From Methylobacterium sp. SyP6R (GTDB taxonomy: Bacteria > Pseudomonadota > Alphaproteobacteria > Rhizobiales > Beijerinckiaceae): 64,000 nt of DNA. Position 1 is the first letter of the stretch; every line of letters begins with the position of its first letter. The notes below the pieces were generated by a model. The model ran no database searches. It saw only the letters and a list, made by a program, of their open reading frames with translations, and was not told the origin of the DNA. Made by a program: the position numbers and the translations under genes. The DNA lies in NCBI RefSeq assembly GCF_019216885.1, contig NZ_JAAQRC020000001.1, forward strand, positions 5,087,501 to 5,151,500. Direction: 5' to 3'. Of this stretch, positions 56,425 through 64,000 are shown in pieces.

Positions 56425-56930
56425 GCGGCATCACCCGGCCCGGCCCCTTCGCCCTGCTCTCGGCCGTCGCGGCGGCGGGGATCCTGCGCCTCTCCGGCAT
56501 GAAGCCCGCCGCGCCGCCCGAGCCCGATCAGGGCCCGCACAACCCGGAAGGGTTCGAGGAGGAGGATGTCGATGTCCGCCGCACCACCGTCGTGGTGGCG
56601 GGGCTCGCCGGCTCGGTCGCCCTGGCGATCGGCGCGGTCGGGCTGATGATGCACCTGTTCGGCGTCTGGCATGTCGGCGCTACCCCGCCCCTGACGCCGC
56701 AGCAGACCGCCAAGGTGCAGCCGCCGCCACCGAACCTCCAGGGGGCTCCCTACGAGGACCTCGCCCGCCAGGAGGCGCGGGACAAGGCGCAGCTCACCAC
56801 CTACGCGGCCCTGCCCGACGGGCGGGCCCGCATCCCGGTCGCGCGGGCGATGCAGCTGATCGCCGGCAAATCCCTCGATCCGTCCCCCCTCGATCCGGTC
56901 CCGCCCGCCGGCGGAGCCCCCGTTCGATGA
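56421..56930 (+). CDS. small membrane protein of the ACIII-oxidase operon
   Basis: A 169-residue protein: acidic segment EGFEEEDVDVRR, one or two membrane helices (VAGLAGSVALAIGAVGLMMH) and a soluble tail with a Pro-rich stretch. Conserved-looking LQGAPYEDLARQEARDK and a C-terminal ARIPVARAMQLIAG follow. Proteins with this tail occur in other ACIII-oxidase clusters as I recall them, but no function is assigned. It sits exactly between the two enzymes with 4-base overlaps on both sides, so a bridging or assembly role is plausible. Confidence 0.75.
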   Translation: MSGITRPGPFALLSAVAAAGILRLSGMKPAAPPEPDQGPHNPEGFEEEDVDVRRTTVVVAGLAGSVALAIGAVGLMMHLFGVWHVGATPPLTPQQTAKVQPPPPNLQGAPYEDLARQEARDKAQLTTYAALPDGRARIPVARAMQLIAGKSLDPSPLDPVPPAGGAPVR

Positions 56931-57895
56931 ACCCGACCGACCTCGCGCTCCAGCTCTGGCCGGCCGCCGCCTCCGCCACCGCGGTCGAGACCGACTGGCT
57001 GATCCTCGCCTTCACGGTCCTGACCCTGCTGCTCACGGTGCCGGTCTTCGTCGCCATCACCTGGTTTGCGATCCGCTACCGCCAGGGCGAGGAGGCCGAC
57101 CGCAGCCACGGCAACGTCCGCAGCGTGCTGATCGAGATCAGCTGGATGCTGATCCCGTTCCTGCTCACCCTGATCTTCTTCGTCTGGGGCGCCCGGCTGT
57201 TCTTCATCTCGAAGCAGGTGCCGGGCGATGCCATGGTGGTCGAGGCGATCGGCCGGCAATGGATGTGGAAGTTCCAGCACCCGACCGGGCAATCCGAGAT
57301 CAACGACCTGCACCTTCCGATCGGCCAGCCGATCAAGATCCGGATGATCAGCCAGGACGTGATCCACAACCTCTACCTGCCGGCCCTGCGGATGCAGATG
57401 GCGACCCTGCCCGACCGCTACACCGAATTGTGGTTCAAGGCCGACCGCACCGGCAGCTACCGGCTGTACTGCTCGGAATATTGCGGCACCGACCATTCGA
57501 AGATGGACGGGACGCTGACCCTAATGACCCAGGCCGACTACGCCGCCTGGCTCCAGAATGCCGGCGCCCAGCAGGGCGGCCAGGCCGGGGCCGGCCGCGT
57601 CGTCTACGAATCCTATGGCTGCGGCGCATGCCACGATCCCGGCGCCAAGGTCCGGGCGCCGTCGCTCGCCGGCCTCTACGGGCGCGAGGTCAGGCTCGCC
57701 GACGGCCGCACGGTCACCGCCGACGAGACGTATCTCCGCGACAAGATCCTCAACCCGAACCGGCAGAAGCTCGCCGCCGACTACAAGCAGGTCATGCCGG
57801 CCTTCCGCAACGTGATCCCGCCCGACGACCTCGACCGTCTCGTCTCGTACCTGAAGAGCACGGGGGCGACGGCCCAGCAGGAAGCCCAGCCATGA
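56927..57895 (+). CDS. ctaC: caa3-type cytochrome oxidase subunit II with cytochrome c domain
   Basis: A 322-residue protein: two N-terminal membrane helices and a cupredoxin domain with the CuA site [12 protein letters not shown] near residue 182. A C-terminal cytochrome c domain with CGACH near residue 233 and candidate axial Met in [10 protein letters not shown] follows. The fused cytochrome defines caa3. It takes electrons from ActE/ActA and delivers them via CuA to subunit I. Confidence 0.95.
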   Translation: MNPTDLALQLWPAAASATAVETDWLILAFTVLTLLLTVPVFVAITWFAIRYRQGEEADRSHGNVRSVLIEISWMLIPFLLTLIFFVWGARLFFISKQVPGDAMVVEAIGRQWMWKFQHPTGQSEINDLHLPIGQPIKIRMISQDVIHNLYLPALRMQMATLPDRYTELWFKADRTGSYRLYCSEYCGTDHSKMDGTLTLMTQADYAAWLQNAGAQQGGQAGAGRVVYESYGCGACHDPGAKVRAPSLAGLYGREVRLADGRTVTADETYLRDKILNPNRQKLAADYKQVMPAFRNVIPPDDLDRLVSYLKSTGATAQQEAQP

Positions 57896-57905
57896 GCATC
57901 ATTCG

Positions 57906-59582
57906 ATGACGAGCGGCACCATCACCGACGGGCCGGCCCTGCGCGACCCCCACACCCCGGATTCCCGCATCGGCCACGGGGCCGATTACCTCCATGCCGA
58001 GCACACCCTGCGCTCGTGGTTCTTCACCACCGACCACAAGCGCATCGCGCTTTTGTATCTCGCCAGCATCACCGCCTTCTTCGTCATCGGCGCGGTGACG
58101 GCGGGGCTGGTGCGCCTGGCCCTCGTCGTCCCCGACGGGCAGGTCTTCACCAACGACACCTACAACAAGCTGTTCACGATCCACGGGGTCGTGATGGTGT
58201 GGTTCTTCCTGATCCCCTCGATCCCCGCCACCTTCGGCAACTTCCTGATCCCGCTGATGATCGGGGCGCGGGACCTCGCCTTCCCGAAGCTGAACCTCGC
58301 CTCCTGGTACGTGTTCATGACCGGCGCCCTGTTCACGCTGGCGAGCGTGGTCTTAGGGGGCGTCGATACCGGCTGGACCTTCTACACCCCGCTCTCCACC
58401 GCCTTCTCGAACACCTGGGTGGTGCCCGCCCTCATCGGCGTCACGATCGTCGGCTTCTCGTCGATCCTGACCGGCCTCAACTTCGTGGTGACGATCCACA
58501 CCATGCGGGCACCGGGCATGACCTGGTTCCGGCTGCCGATCTTCGTCTGGACCCACTACGCCACCAGCCTGATTTTTTTGCTCGCCACCCCGGTCATCAC
58601 CGTGGCGCTGATCCTGCTCATCGCCGAGCGGGCCTTCCATATCGGGGTGTTCGATCCGGCCTATGGCGGCGATCCGGTGCTGTTCCAGCACCTGTTCTGG
58701 TTCTACTCGCACCCGGCGGTCTACATCATGGTCCTGCCGGGGATGGGGGTGATCTCCGAGATCGTCCCGGCCTTCGCCCAGAAGAAGCTGTTCGGCTACA
58801 AGTTCGTCGCCTACGCGGCGATCGGGCTCGCCTCGGTGACCTTCTTCGTCTGGGGCCACCACATGTTCGTCAACGGGCAGAGCGATTTCGCCAGCGTGGC
58901 GTTCTCGGTGCTCAGCTTCGCGGTGGCGGTGCCGTCCGCGGTCAAGGTCTACAACTGGACCGCGACGATCCACAAGGGCTCGCTCAAGCTCGACACGCCG
59001 ATGCTCTACGCCATGGGCTATATCGGGCTGTTCGTGCTCGGCGGCCTGACGGGTCTCTATCTGGCGACGCTCGCCATCAACCAGCATGTCCACGCCACCT
59101 ACTTCGTCGTGGCGCATTTCCACTACATCATGGTCGGCGGCACGGTGCTGGCGTTCCTCGGCGGATTGCATTTCTGGTGGCCGAAGATCACCGGGCGGAT
59201 GTATATCGAGGCCTGGGGCCGGATCTCCGCCTTCCTGATCTTCATCGGCTTCAACGTCACCTTCTTCCCGCAATTCATCCTCGGCTATCTCGGAATGCCG
59301 CGGCGCTACCACGTCTATCCGCCGGAATTCCAATTCCTCAACATCCTGTCCTCGGCGGGATCGACCATCCTGGCCGTCGGCTACCTCTTCCCGATGGTCT
59401 ATCTCGTCTACTCGATCTGGTTCGGGAAGCGGGCGCCGGCCAACCCTTGGGACGCCAAGGGCCTGGAATGGACCGTGCCCTCGCCGCCCCCGGCCCACAA
59501 CTTCCTCACCGAGCCGGTGGCCCCGAAGGTGCCCTACGACTACCCGCTCCAGGCCCGCGAGACCGGGAGGCAGCACTCGTGA
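57906..59582 (+). CDS. ctaD: A2-type cytochrome oxidase subunit I
   Basis: A 558-residue haem-copper oxidase subunit with twelve helices. Ligand regions: [41 protein letters not shown] and [16 protein letters not shown], in place of the GHPEVY glutamate of A1 enzymes, marks an A2-type proton channel. It reduces O2 to water and pumps protons. Subunit III follows with a GTGA overlap. Confidence 0.96.
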   Translation: MTSGTITDGPALRDPHTPDSRIGHGADYLHAEHTLRSWFFTTDHKRIALLYLASITAFFVIGAVTAGLVRLALVVPDGQVFTNDTYNKLFTIHGVVMVWFFLIPSIPATFGNFLIPLMIGARDLAFPKLNLASWYVFMTGALFTLASVVLGGVDTGWTFYTPLSTAFSNTWVVPALIGVTIVGFSSILTGLNFVVTIHTMRAPGMTWFRLPIFVWTHYATSLIFLLATPVITVALILLIAERAFHIGVFDPAYGGDPVLFQHLFWFYSHPAVYIMVLPGMGVISEIVPAFAQKKLFGYKFVAYAAIGLASVTFFVWGHHMFVNGQSDFASVAFSVLSFAVAVPSAVKVYNWTATIHKGSLKLDTPMLYAMGYIGLFVLGGLTGLYLATLAINQHVHATYFVVAHFHYIMVGGTVLAFLGGLHFWWPKITGRMYIEAWGRISAFLIFIGFNVTFFPQFILGYLGMPRRYHVYPPEFQFLNILSSAGSTILAVGYLFPMVYLVYSIWFGKRAPANPWDAKGLEWTVPSPPPAHNFLTEPVAPKVPYDYPLQARETGRQHS

Positions 59583-60241
59583 GCGCAGGCGCGACCGACA
59601 CCGCGGTGGGCGTCAAGCTCGTCTCGCATTTCGCGACCGTCGAGCAGCAGAAGCGCGCCGCCGTGCTCGGCATGTGGGCCTGGCTGCTGACCGAGCTCCT
59701 GCTCTTCGCCGGGCTGTTCCTCACCGCGCTGATCCTGCGCATCCTCCACCCCGAGGCGGTGCAGGCGGCGGCGCGCCATCTCAAGTTCTGGATCGGCGCC
59801 ACCAACACCGTGGTGCTGATCGGCTCCAGCCTGACCATGTCGGGGGCGATCCAGCTCTCGCGGCTCGGCTGGCAGCGCGGCATGGTGCGGTTCATGCTCG
59901 CGACCGCGGCGCTCGGCACGCTGTTCCTCGTGCTCAAGGGCTACGAGTACTACGCCGATTACCACGAGCACATGATGCCGTTCCTGTCCGACCGGCCCTA
60001 CGAACTGAAGGATTCACCGCCCTCGCGGCTGTTCGTGAACCTCTACTACGTCGCGACCTCGCTGCACGGCCTCCACCTGATGACCGGCATCACCATCCTG
60101 CTGGTGATGACCCGGCAGGCGAGCCGGCCGGGCTTCCTGAGCGTGCATCAGAACCGGATCGAGATCTTCGGGCTCTACTGGCACTTCATCGACCTGATCT
60201 GGATCCTCGCCTTCCCGATCCTCTACGTGGTCAACCGGTAG
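59579..60241 (+). CDS. ctaE: cytochrome oxidase subunit III
   Basis: A 220-residue protein with five helices, the short-form subunit III. Motifs: [41 protein letters not shown] and [10 protein letters not shown]. It stabilises subunit I. Starts with GTG overlapping the subunit I stop. Confidence 0.94.
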   Translation: MSAGATDTAVGVKLVSHFATVEQQKRAAVLGMWAWLLTELLLFAGLFLTALILRILHPEAVQAAARHLKFWIGATNTVVLIGSSLTMSGAIQLSRLGWQRGMVRFMLATAALGTLFLVLKGYEYYADYHEHMMPFLSDRPYELKDSPPSRLFVNLYYVATSLHGLHLMTGITILLVMTRQASRPGFLSVHQNRIEIFGLYWHFIDLIWILAFPILYVVNR

Positions 60242-60252
60242 GAGGCGCGCCC

Positions 60253-60552
60253 ATGTTCGGCACGAGCGACGAGCGCCGCATCCTCTGGCGGCACATGCGC
60301 GAGCCGGTCCTGACGGCGGGCGCGCTCCTGACGATGCTCGGGATCAACGTGGGATTGGGCGCCACCCTCCCCTTCCCGCATGTCTGGATCGTCGAGCTTC
60401 TGGTGGCGAGCGCCATGGTGGTGACGATCCTCATGTTCTCGATGGAGGTCCGCCACGAGCCGCCGCTGGTGAAGCTGTTTGCCGGCATCGGCTTCTTCTG
60501 GGTCGGGATCCTGTTCACGATGACGCTGGTTGATTACCTCTCCCGAGGGTAA
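60253..60552 (+). CDS. cytochrome oxidase subunit IV (CyoD-like)
   Basis: A 99-residue protein with three hydrophobic helices, including VWIVELLVASAMVVTILMF and GIGFFWVGILFTMTLVDYL. It is the expected small fourth subunit after subunit III. The ATG has a strong AGGAGG site, unlike the coupled genes before it. Last gene of the respiratory operon. Confidence 0.85.
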   Translation: MFGTSDERRILWRHMREPVLTAGALLTMLGINVGLGATLPFPHVWIVELLVASAMVVTILMFSMEVRHEPPLVKLFAGIGFFWVGILFTMTLVDYLSRG

Positions 60553-60597
60553 GCCCGTTCACTCCCCGCTCACCGATCGGGCCCTATAACCGTCGCC

Positions 60598-61389
60598 ATG
60601 TGCGAATTGCTCGGCATGAGCGCCAACGTCCCGACCGATATCCGCTTCAGCTTCGCGGGCCTGGCGCGCCGCGGGGGCGAGACCGGGCCGCATCAGGACG
60701 GCTGGGGCATCTCGTTCTACGAAGGCCGTGGGAGCCGCAGCTTCCACGACCCGGAGCCGAGCGCCCGCTCGGAGATCGCCCGGCTCTTGCGGCAATACCC
60801 GATCAAGAGCCGGATCGTGATCGCCCATGTCCGCCGGGCCAATCGCGGCCGGGTGTCGCTCGAGAACACCCATCCGTTCAGCCGCGAATTGTGGGGCCGC
60901 ACCTTCACCTTCGCGCATAACGGCCAGTTGAAGGGCGTGAAGCGCCTGACGCTCGGCCGCTTCAAGCCCGTCGGCACCACCGACAGCGAGCACGCCTTCT
61001 GCTGGATGCTGGGCAGGCTCGAGGAACGCTGGGGCAGCCTGCCGAAGCCCACCCGCCTCGACGGGGCGGTGCGGGAGCTCTGCGCCGAGTTGCACGGGCT
61101 CGGGGTGTTCAACATGCTGCTCTCCGACAGCCGCACCCTCTATGCCCATTGCGGCAAGCGCCTCTGCACCCTGACCCGGCGGGCGCCGTTCGGCACCGCC
61201 ACGCTGATCGACGAGGATTGGCGGGTGGATTTCGCGCAGGAGACCACGCCCGACGACATCGTGACCGTGGTGGCGACCCGGCCGCTGACCCGCGACGAGA
61301 ACTGGACCGACCTCGCCCCCGGCGAGGTGCTGGCCTTCCGCCTCGGCGTGCCGGACGGGGACGAGAATGCGGCCGGCGCCGGGGGCTGA
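60598..61389 (+). CDS. class II glutamine amidotransferase (YafJ-like)
   Basis: A 263-residue protein of the Ntn-hydrolase type. MCELLGMSANVPTD puts the nucleophile Cys at position 2 after Met removal. Also RGGETGPHQDGWGISFY, HVRRANRG, ENTHPF and FAHNGQL. It has only the glutaminase domain, and the acceptor is unknown. Confidence 0.88.
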   Translation: MCELLGMSANVPTDIRFSFAGLARRGGETGPHQDGWGISFYEGRGSRSFHDPEPSARSEIARLLRQYPIKSRIVIAHVRRANRGRVSLENTHPFSRELWGRTFTFAHNGQLKGVKRLTLGRFKPVGTTDSEHAFCWMLGRLEERWGSLPKPTRLDGAVRELCAELHGLGVFNMLLSDSRTLYAHCGKRLCTLTRRAPFGTATLIDEDWRVDFAQETTPDDIVTVVATRPLTRDENWTDLAPGEVLAFRLGVPDGDENAAGAGG

Positions 61390-61544
61390 GCCTGCGCCGG
61401 TGGTGACGATGGTCGTGACGATGTTCGTGACGATATTCGTGTCTTGCCGCCCCTATCGGTTCCGGCCGGTTTCTCGCTAAGCTCTCCCTTTCCGGTCGCG
61501 GCCCCCGGGCCCATCTTCCTGAATGACAGGCAGACGCGAGAGCC

Positions 61545-62297
61545 ATGACGCGAGACATCGTCCCGAATCAGTCGGCCAACGACCCGTCGACCCGGACTTC
61601 GCCGGCGGAGGACCGCCCCGGGCTGTCGGCCAGCATCCGGTCGCATCTCGGCACCGAGCTCCGGGCCACCTACGAGGCCCTGGGCGAGGCCGATCCGGAC
61701 AACCGGTTCGCCGACCTCATCGCGCGCCTCGAAGCGGCGCTCAAGGCGCAGGGTGAGATCGTCCTGCCGGAATTCCGCGACGGGCTGCTGCAGGCGGTGC
61801 CGTCCTTGCGCGCCTTCGCGCTGTCGCTCACCAGCAACCCGGCCCGGGCCGACGACCTGGTGCAGGACACCCTCCTGAAGGGCTGGCAGCACCGGGCCCG
61901 GTTCCAGGCCGGCACCAACCTGAATGCCTGGCTGTTCACGATCCTGCGCAACATCTTCTACTCCGATCACCGCAAGCGGGTGCGCGAGGTCGAGGACCAG
62001 GACGGCTCCTACGCCGCGCGGCTGGCCACCGCGCCGCACCAGGGCGACCGGCTCGACGTCGAGGACCTGCAGAGCGCGCTCGCCAAGCTGCCGCCGGACC
62101 AGCGCGAGGCCCTGGTGCTCGTCGGCGCCGAGGGCGTCTCCTACGAGGAGGCGGCGGCGATCATGGGCTGCAAGGTCGGCACGGTGAAGAGCCGCGTCAG
62201 CCGCGCCCGCGGCCGGCTGGCGGAATTGCTGGGCTACGACGAGGAAGATCTCGGCACCGATCGGCTGATCCAGTCGGCGATGCCGAAAGACGCCTGA
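61545..62297 (+). CDS. EcfG-like sigma factor with N-terminal NepR-like segment
   Basis: A 250-residue protein. Residues ~31-68 (HLGTELRATYEALGE followed by DNRFADLIARLEAA) match the NepR anti-sigma pattern (LG..LR..Y....e.vPdRf.dLl..Le). Residues ~79-145 are a sigma region 2 (LRAFALSLTSNPARADDLVQ, NLNAWLFTILRNIFYSDHRK). Residues ~170-232 are region 4 (KLPPDQREALVLVGAEGVSY, KVGTVKSRVSRARGRL). NepR normally is a separate protein that binds EcfG and is removed by phospho-PhyR. Here an unbroken frame joins them and no internal start lies near the junction. It may be self-inhibited. No PhyR gene or clear EcfG-type promoter is in the window. Confidence 0.85.
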   Translation: MTRDIVPNQSANDPSTRTSPAEDRPGLSASIRSHLGTELRATYEALGEADPDNRFADLIARLEAALKAQGEIVLPEFRDGLLQAVPSLRAFALSLTSNPARADDLVQDTLLKGWQHRARFQAGTNLNAWLFTILRNIFYSDHRKRVREVEDQDGSYAARLATAPHQGDRLDVEDLQSALAKLPPDQREALVLVGAEGVSYEEAAAIMGCKVGTVKSRVSRARGRLAELLGYDEEDLGTDRLIQSAMPKDA

Positions 62298-62438
62298 TCC
62301 GGCCCGGAGTACTCCTGCGGGGTTCGGGACGATTTTTTCGGCCGAACGATTGAACCGTTTCGCCGGGGGCGACGTTACTCCCCCCGAAGAGCTGCCCCGC
62401 TCGACCGGGGTAGACTGGACGAAACGGAGATCGACCCG

Positions 62439-62846
62439 ATGAAGAAGACCCTCCTGGCTGCCGCTGCCCTTGCCCTGACCCTGCCGATGGCCGCCCAGGC
62501 CCAGGGCCTGCTGCCCGGCGCCCAGCGCGGCGCCGAGGACGGTGCGGCGGCGGCCGGCCCGGTCGGCGCGATCGTCGGTGGTGCGGTCGGCGCCGCGACG
62601 GGCGCGGTCGGCGGCCTGCTCGGCGTCGACGATCGCCCGCGCTTCCGCTCCTACGCCGTGCGCCAGCACCGCTCCTACGACTGGGACGGCGATGTCGCCG
62701 TCGGCACCGTGCTGCCCTCTTCGGGCGTGAGCTACTACGAGGTCCCGTCCGATTACGGCATCCGCGGCCGCCGCTACACCGTGGTCAACGACCGCGTCGT
62801 GCTGGTCGATCCGGGCACCCGCCGCATCGTGCAGGTGATCGACTAA
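62439..62846 (+). CDS. exported DUF1236 family protein
   Basis: A 135-residue protein: signal peptide (LLAAAALALTLPMAAQAQ), a Gly/Ala-rich stretch with glycine-zipper-like spacing (VGAIVGGAVGAATGAVGG), and a C-terminal DUF1236 segment (VLPSSGVSYYEVP, RYTVVNDRVVLVDPGTRRIV). Function unknown; members are small envelope proteins in Hyphomicrobiales. It is followed by two hairpins. Confidence 0.78.
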   Translation: MKKTLLAAAALALTLPMAAQAQGLLPGAQRGAEDGAAAAGPVGAIVGGAVGAATGAVGGLLGVDDRPRFRSYAVRQHRSYDWDGDVAVGTVLPSSGVSYYEVPSDYGIRGRRYTVVNDRVVLVDPGTRRIVQVID

Positions 62847-62855
62847 CCGTTACGG

Positions 62856-62875
62856 GCGCCGCCTTCGGGCGGCGC
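62856..62875 (+). terminator. UUCG hairpin after the DUF1236 gene
   Basis: GCGCCGCC-ttcg-GGCGGCGC is an 8-bp perfect stem with a UUCG tetraloop, 9 bp after the stop. No T tract follows, so it may stabilise the mRNA 3' end or act with the next hairpin. Confidence 0.6.
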
Positions 62876-62892
62876 AAACCTGGCGTACAGGA

Positions 62893-62919
62893 AGCCCCGG
62901 TCTCGCACCGGGGCTTTTT
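62893..62919 (+). terminator. Rho-independent terminator after the DUF1236 gene
   Basis: AGCCCCGGT-ctcgc-ACCGGGGCT, a 9-bp stem, runs directly into a run of five T. Confidence 0.9.
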
Positions 62920-63055
62920 GCTGTCCGGTCGCGTGAAATCGTGTCGGCCGTTGCGTCGGAACCTGCAACAAATCCGGCTTGATCGTCGTTCTTGTTGATG
63001 ATCGGGGCAGGCGGATTGACACCTGCGCCACGGACACTCGACGAGACGAATCCCA

Positions 63056-63310
63056 ATGCCTTCCGACCCGCACGGGAACCACGACGCCGCGCTGCCGCAG
63101 CCGGTGCGCGAGCACCTCGGGCAGCAGCTCCGCTCGGCCTACAATGCCGAGGCCGAGAAGCCGGACTATCTCGGCGATCCGAGCCTGCCGCCGGAATTCA
63201 CCCCGCAGCTGCGCCGCCTCGAAGGCCGCCTAAAGGCCCACGACACCGGCCGCGAGGCGGTGGAGGATGCGCTCAACGACATCCTGCGCGAGTTGCCGGC
63301 GAAACGGTGA
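63056..63310 (+). CDS. NepR-like protein
   Basis: An 84-residue protein with HLGQQLRSAYNAEAEKP followed by LPPEFTPQLRRLEGRL, matching the NepR helix pair. The loop between the two helices is longer than usual (DYLGDPS). The C-terminal ~25 residues form an extra helix (GREAVEDALNDILREL). NepR proteins sequester EcfG-type sigma factors. Its position after the fused sigma suggests a partner relation, but it is separated from it by a strong terminator and should have its own promoter. Weak ribosome-binding site. Confidence 0.68.
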   Translation: MPSDPHGNHDAALPQPVREHLGQQLRSAYNAEAEKPDYLGDPSLPPEFTPQLRRLEGRLKAHDTGREAVEDALNDILRELPAKR

Positions 63311-63313
63311 GCG

Positions 63314-63724
63314 TCACCGCCGCGCCGCCAGCAGGTCGCGGATCTCGGTCAGCAGCTTCACGTCGGCCGGATCGTCCTTCTTCACCTCCTCGCGCCGCAC
63401 CAGCTGGTTCATGCCGCGGATCACCAGGAACAGCACGAAGGCGACGATCAGGAAGTTGAGCGCCACGGTGACGAACTGGCCGTAGCCGAGCACCGCGCCC
63501 TGCTTCTTGGCCTCGGCATAGGCCAGCCCGCTCTGCACCTTCGAGGACAGCGGCAGATAGTAGTTCGAGAAGTCGAGCCCGCCGGTGATCGCGCCGACCG
63601 TCGGCATGATCACGTCCTGCACCAGCGAGGTGACGATGGCGCCGAAGGCCGCGCCGATCACCACGCCGATCGCCAGATCGACCACGTTGCCGCGCAGGGC
63701 GAATTTCTTGAATTCCTCGATCAT
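63314..63724 (-). CDS. mscL: large-conductance mechanosensitive channel
   Basis: A 136-residue MscL. N-terminal [20 protein letters not shown], pore-lining [16 protein letters not shown], a periplasmic loop and a second helix ([17 protein letters not shown]). The C-terminal helix reads [13 protein letters not shown]. It opens under membrane tension to release solutes during hypo-osmotic shock. Its stop lies 3 bp from that of the convergent NepR-like gene. Confidence 0.96.
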   Translation of the reverse strand: MIEEFKKFALRGNVVDLAIGVVIGAAFGAIVTSLVQDVIMPTVGAITGGLDFSNYYLPLSSKVQSGLAYAEAKKQGAVLGYGQFVTVALNFLIVAFVLFLVIRGMNQLVRREEVKKDDPADVKLLTEIRDLLAARR

Positions 63725-63845
63725 GCCTTGAATCTCCGCGGAGGGGCTTTCCGTGCGGGCAATTCTGCCCCGCGCAGGCCGACGTCGCGCGGGCCGCACC
63801 CGTTCGGTTAAGCTGGGGCGGAGACGCGCGACGGGGAGTCGTCCG

Positions 63846-64000
63846 ATGGCGGATTGGGATGCGGGCCAGTACCTGAAATTCGCCGACGAGCGCACGCGGC
63901 CGGCCGCCGACCTGCTGGCCCGGGTGCCGCTCGAAGCGCCCGCCCGGGCGGTCGATCTCGGCTGCGGGCCGGGCAACAGCACCGCGCTGCTCGCCGCGCG
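63846..64000 (+). CDS. tam: trans-aconitate 2-methyltransferase, 5' part
   Basis: The first ~51 residues are present: [30 protein letters not shown], then the SAM-binding motif [11 protein letters not shown]. This is the typical N-terminus of Tam, which methylates trans-aconitate. The gene continues beyond the window. Confidence 0.88.
   Translation, partial: MADWDAGQYLKFADERTRPAADLLARVPLEAPARAVDLGCGPGNSTALLAA

Noticed and set aside
61390..61544. EcfG-type promoter (GGAAC-N16/17-CGTT) before the fused sigma gene
   Set aside because: No match with correct spacing here or upstream of 62439 and 63056. Near matches such as GGAAC at ~62959 have too long a spacer.
1..64000. CRISPR array, prophage, rRNA operon
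   Set aside because: No regularly spaced identical repeats, phage structural genes or rRNA sequence were seen.

Overview
The window reads as chromosomal DNA of a high-GC alphaproteobacterium, most likely a Methylobacterium-type member of the Hyphomicrobiales. This is an inference. It rests on very GC-rich third codon positions, the order rpsF-rpsR-DUF2232 gene-rplI-dnaB-alr, the RegB/RegA pair, NepR/EcfG-type stress proteins, and close resemblance of several products to what I know of this group. No rRNA, CRISPR array, prophage or plasmid gene was seen. One tRNA, tRNA-Glu(CTC), is present.

Layout. 1-9.3 kb: an O-antigen-ligase-like membrane protein, glutathione reductase, a G1 (eqolisin-like) peptidase beside a PAP2/vanadium-haloperoxidase protein, a class III cyclase with TPRs, class II DAHP synthase with a strong terminator, a PilZ protein and the tRNA. 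9.5-17.3 kb: a large secreted deacetylase-like protein, deoC followed by a MocR regulator, and a GGDEF-EAL protein. 17.3-19.2 kb: an IS110-family element with flanking inverted repeats. 19.3-30.3 kb: HD-GYP protein, chemoreceptor, an acid-phosphatase autotransporter and two MFS transporters. 30.7-39.5 kb: an L,D-transpeptidase lipoprotein, accA, the ribosomal protein/dnaB block and alr. 39.8-46.7 kb: two acyl-CoA dehydrogenases, dimethyl-sulfone monooxygenase SfnG, an OGFr-domain protein and RegA/RegB. 47-48.7 kb: small exported proteins and a GNAT enzyme. 49.2-60.6 kb: one respiratory operon encoding alternative complex III and an A2-type caa3 oxidase. 60.6-64 kb: a class II amidotransferase, a sigma factor with an N-terminal NepR-like segment, a DUF1236 protein, a separate NepR-like protein, mscL and the start of tam.

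How the genes work together. The respiratory operon is the main coherent system. ActA, ActB, an ActC-ActD fusion, ActE, ActF, a small linker protein and oxidase subunits II, I, III and IV follow one another, mostly with 4-base ATGA/GTGA overlaps. This suggests a translationally coupled quinol-to-oxygen chain.

The two most unusual items are the NepR-like/EcfG-like sigma fusion with a second NepR-like gene about 760 bp downstream, and the ActC-ActD fusion. Three families of non-coding repeat are also visible: a ~100 bp element in two copies whose hairpin shows a compensatory base-pair change, a ~143 bp double-hairpin element in two copies, and a ~155 bp fold-back element.
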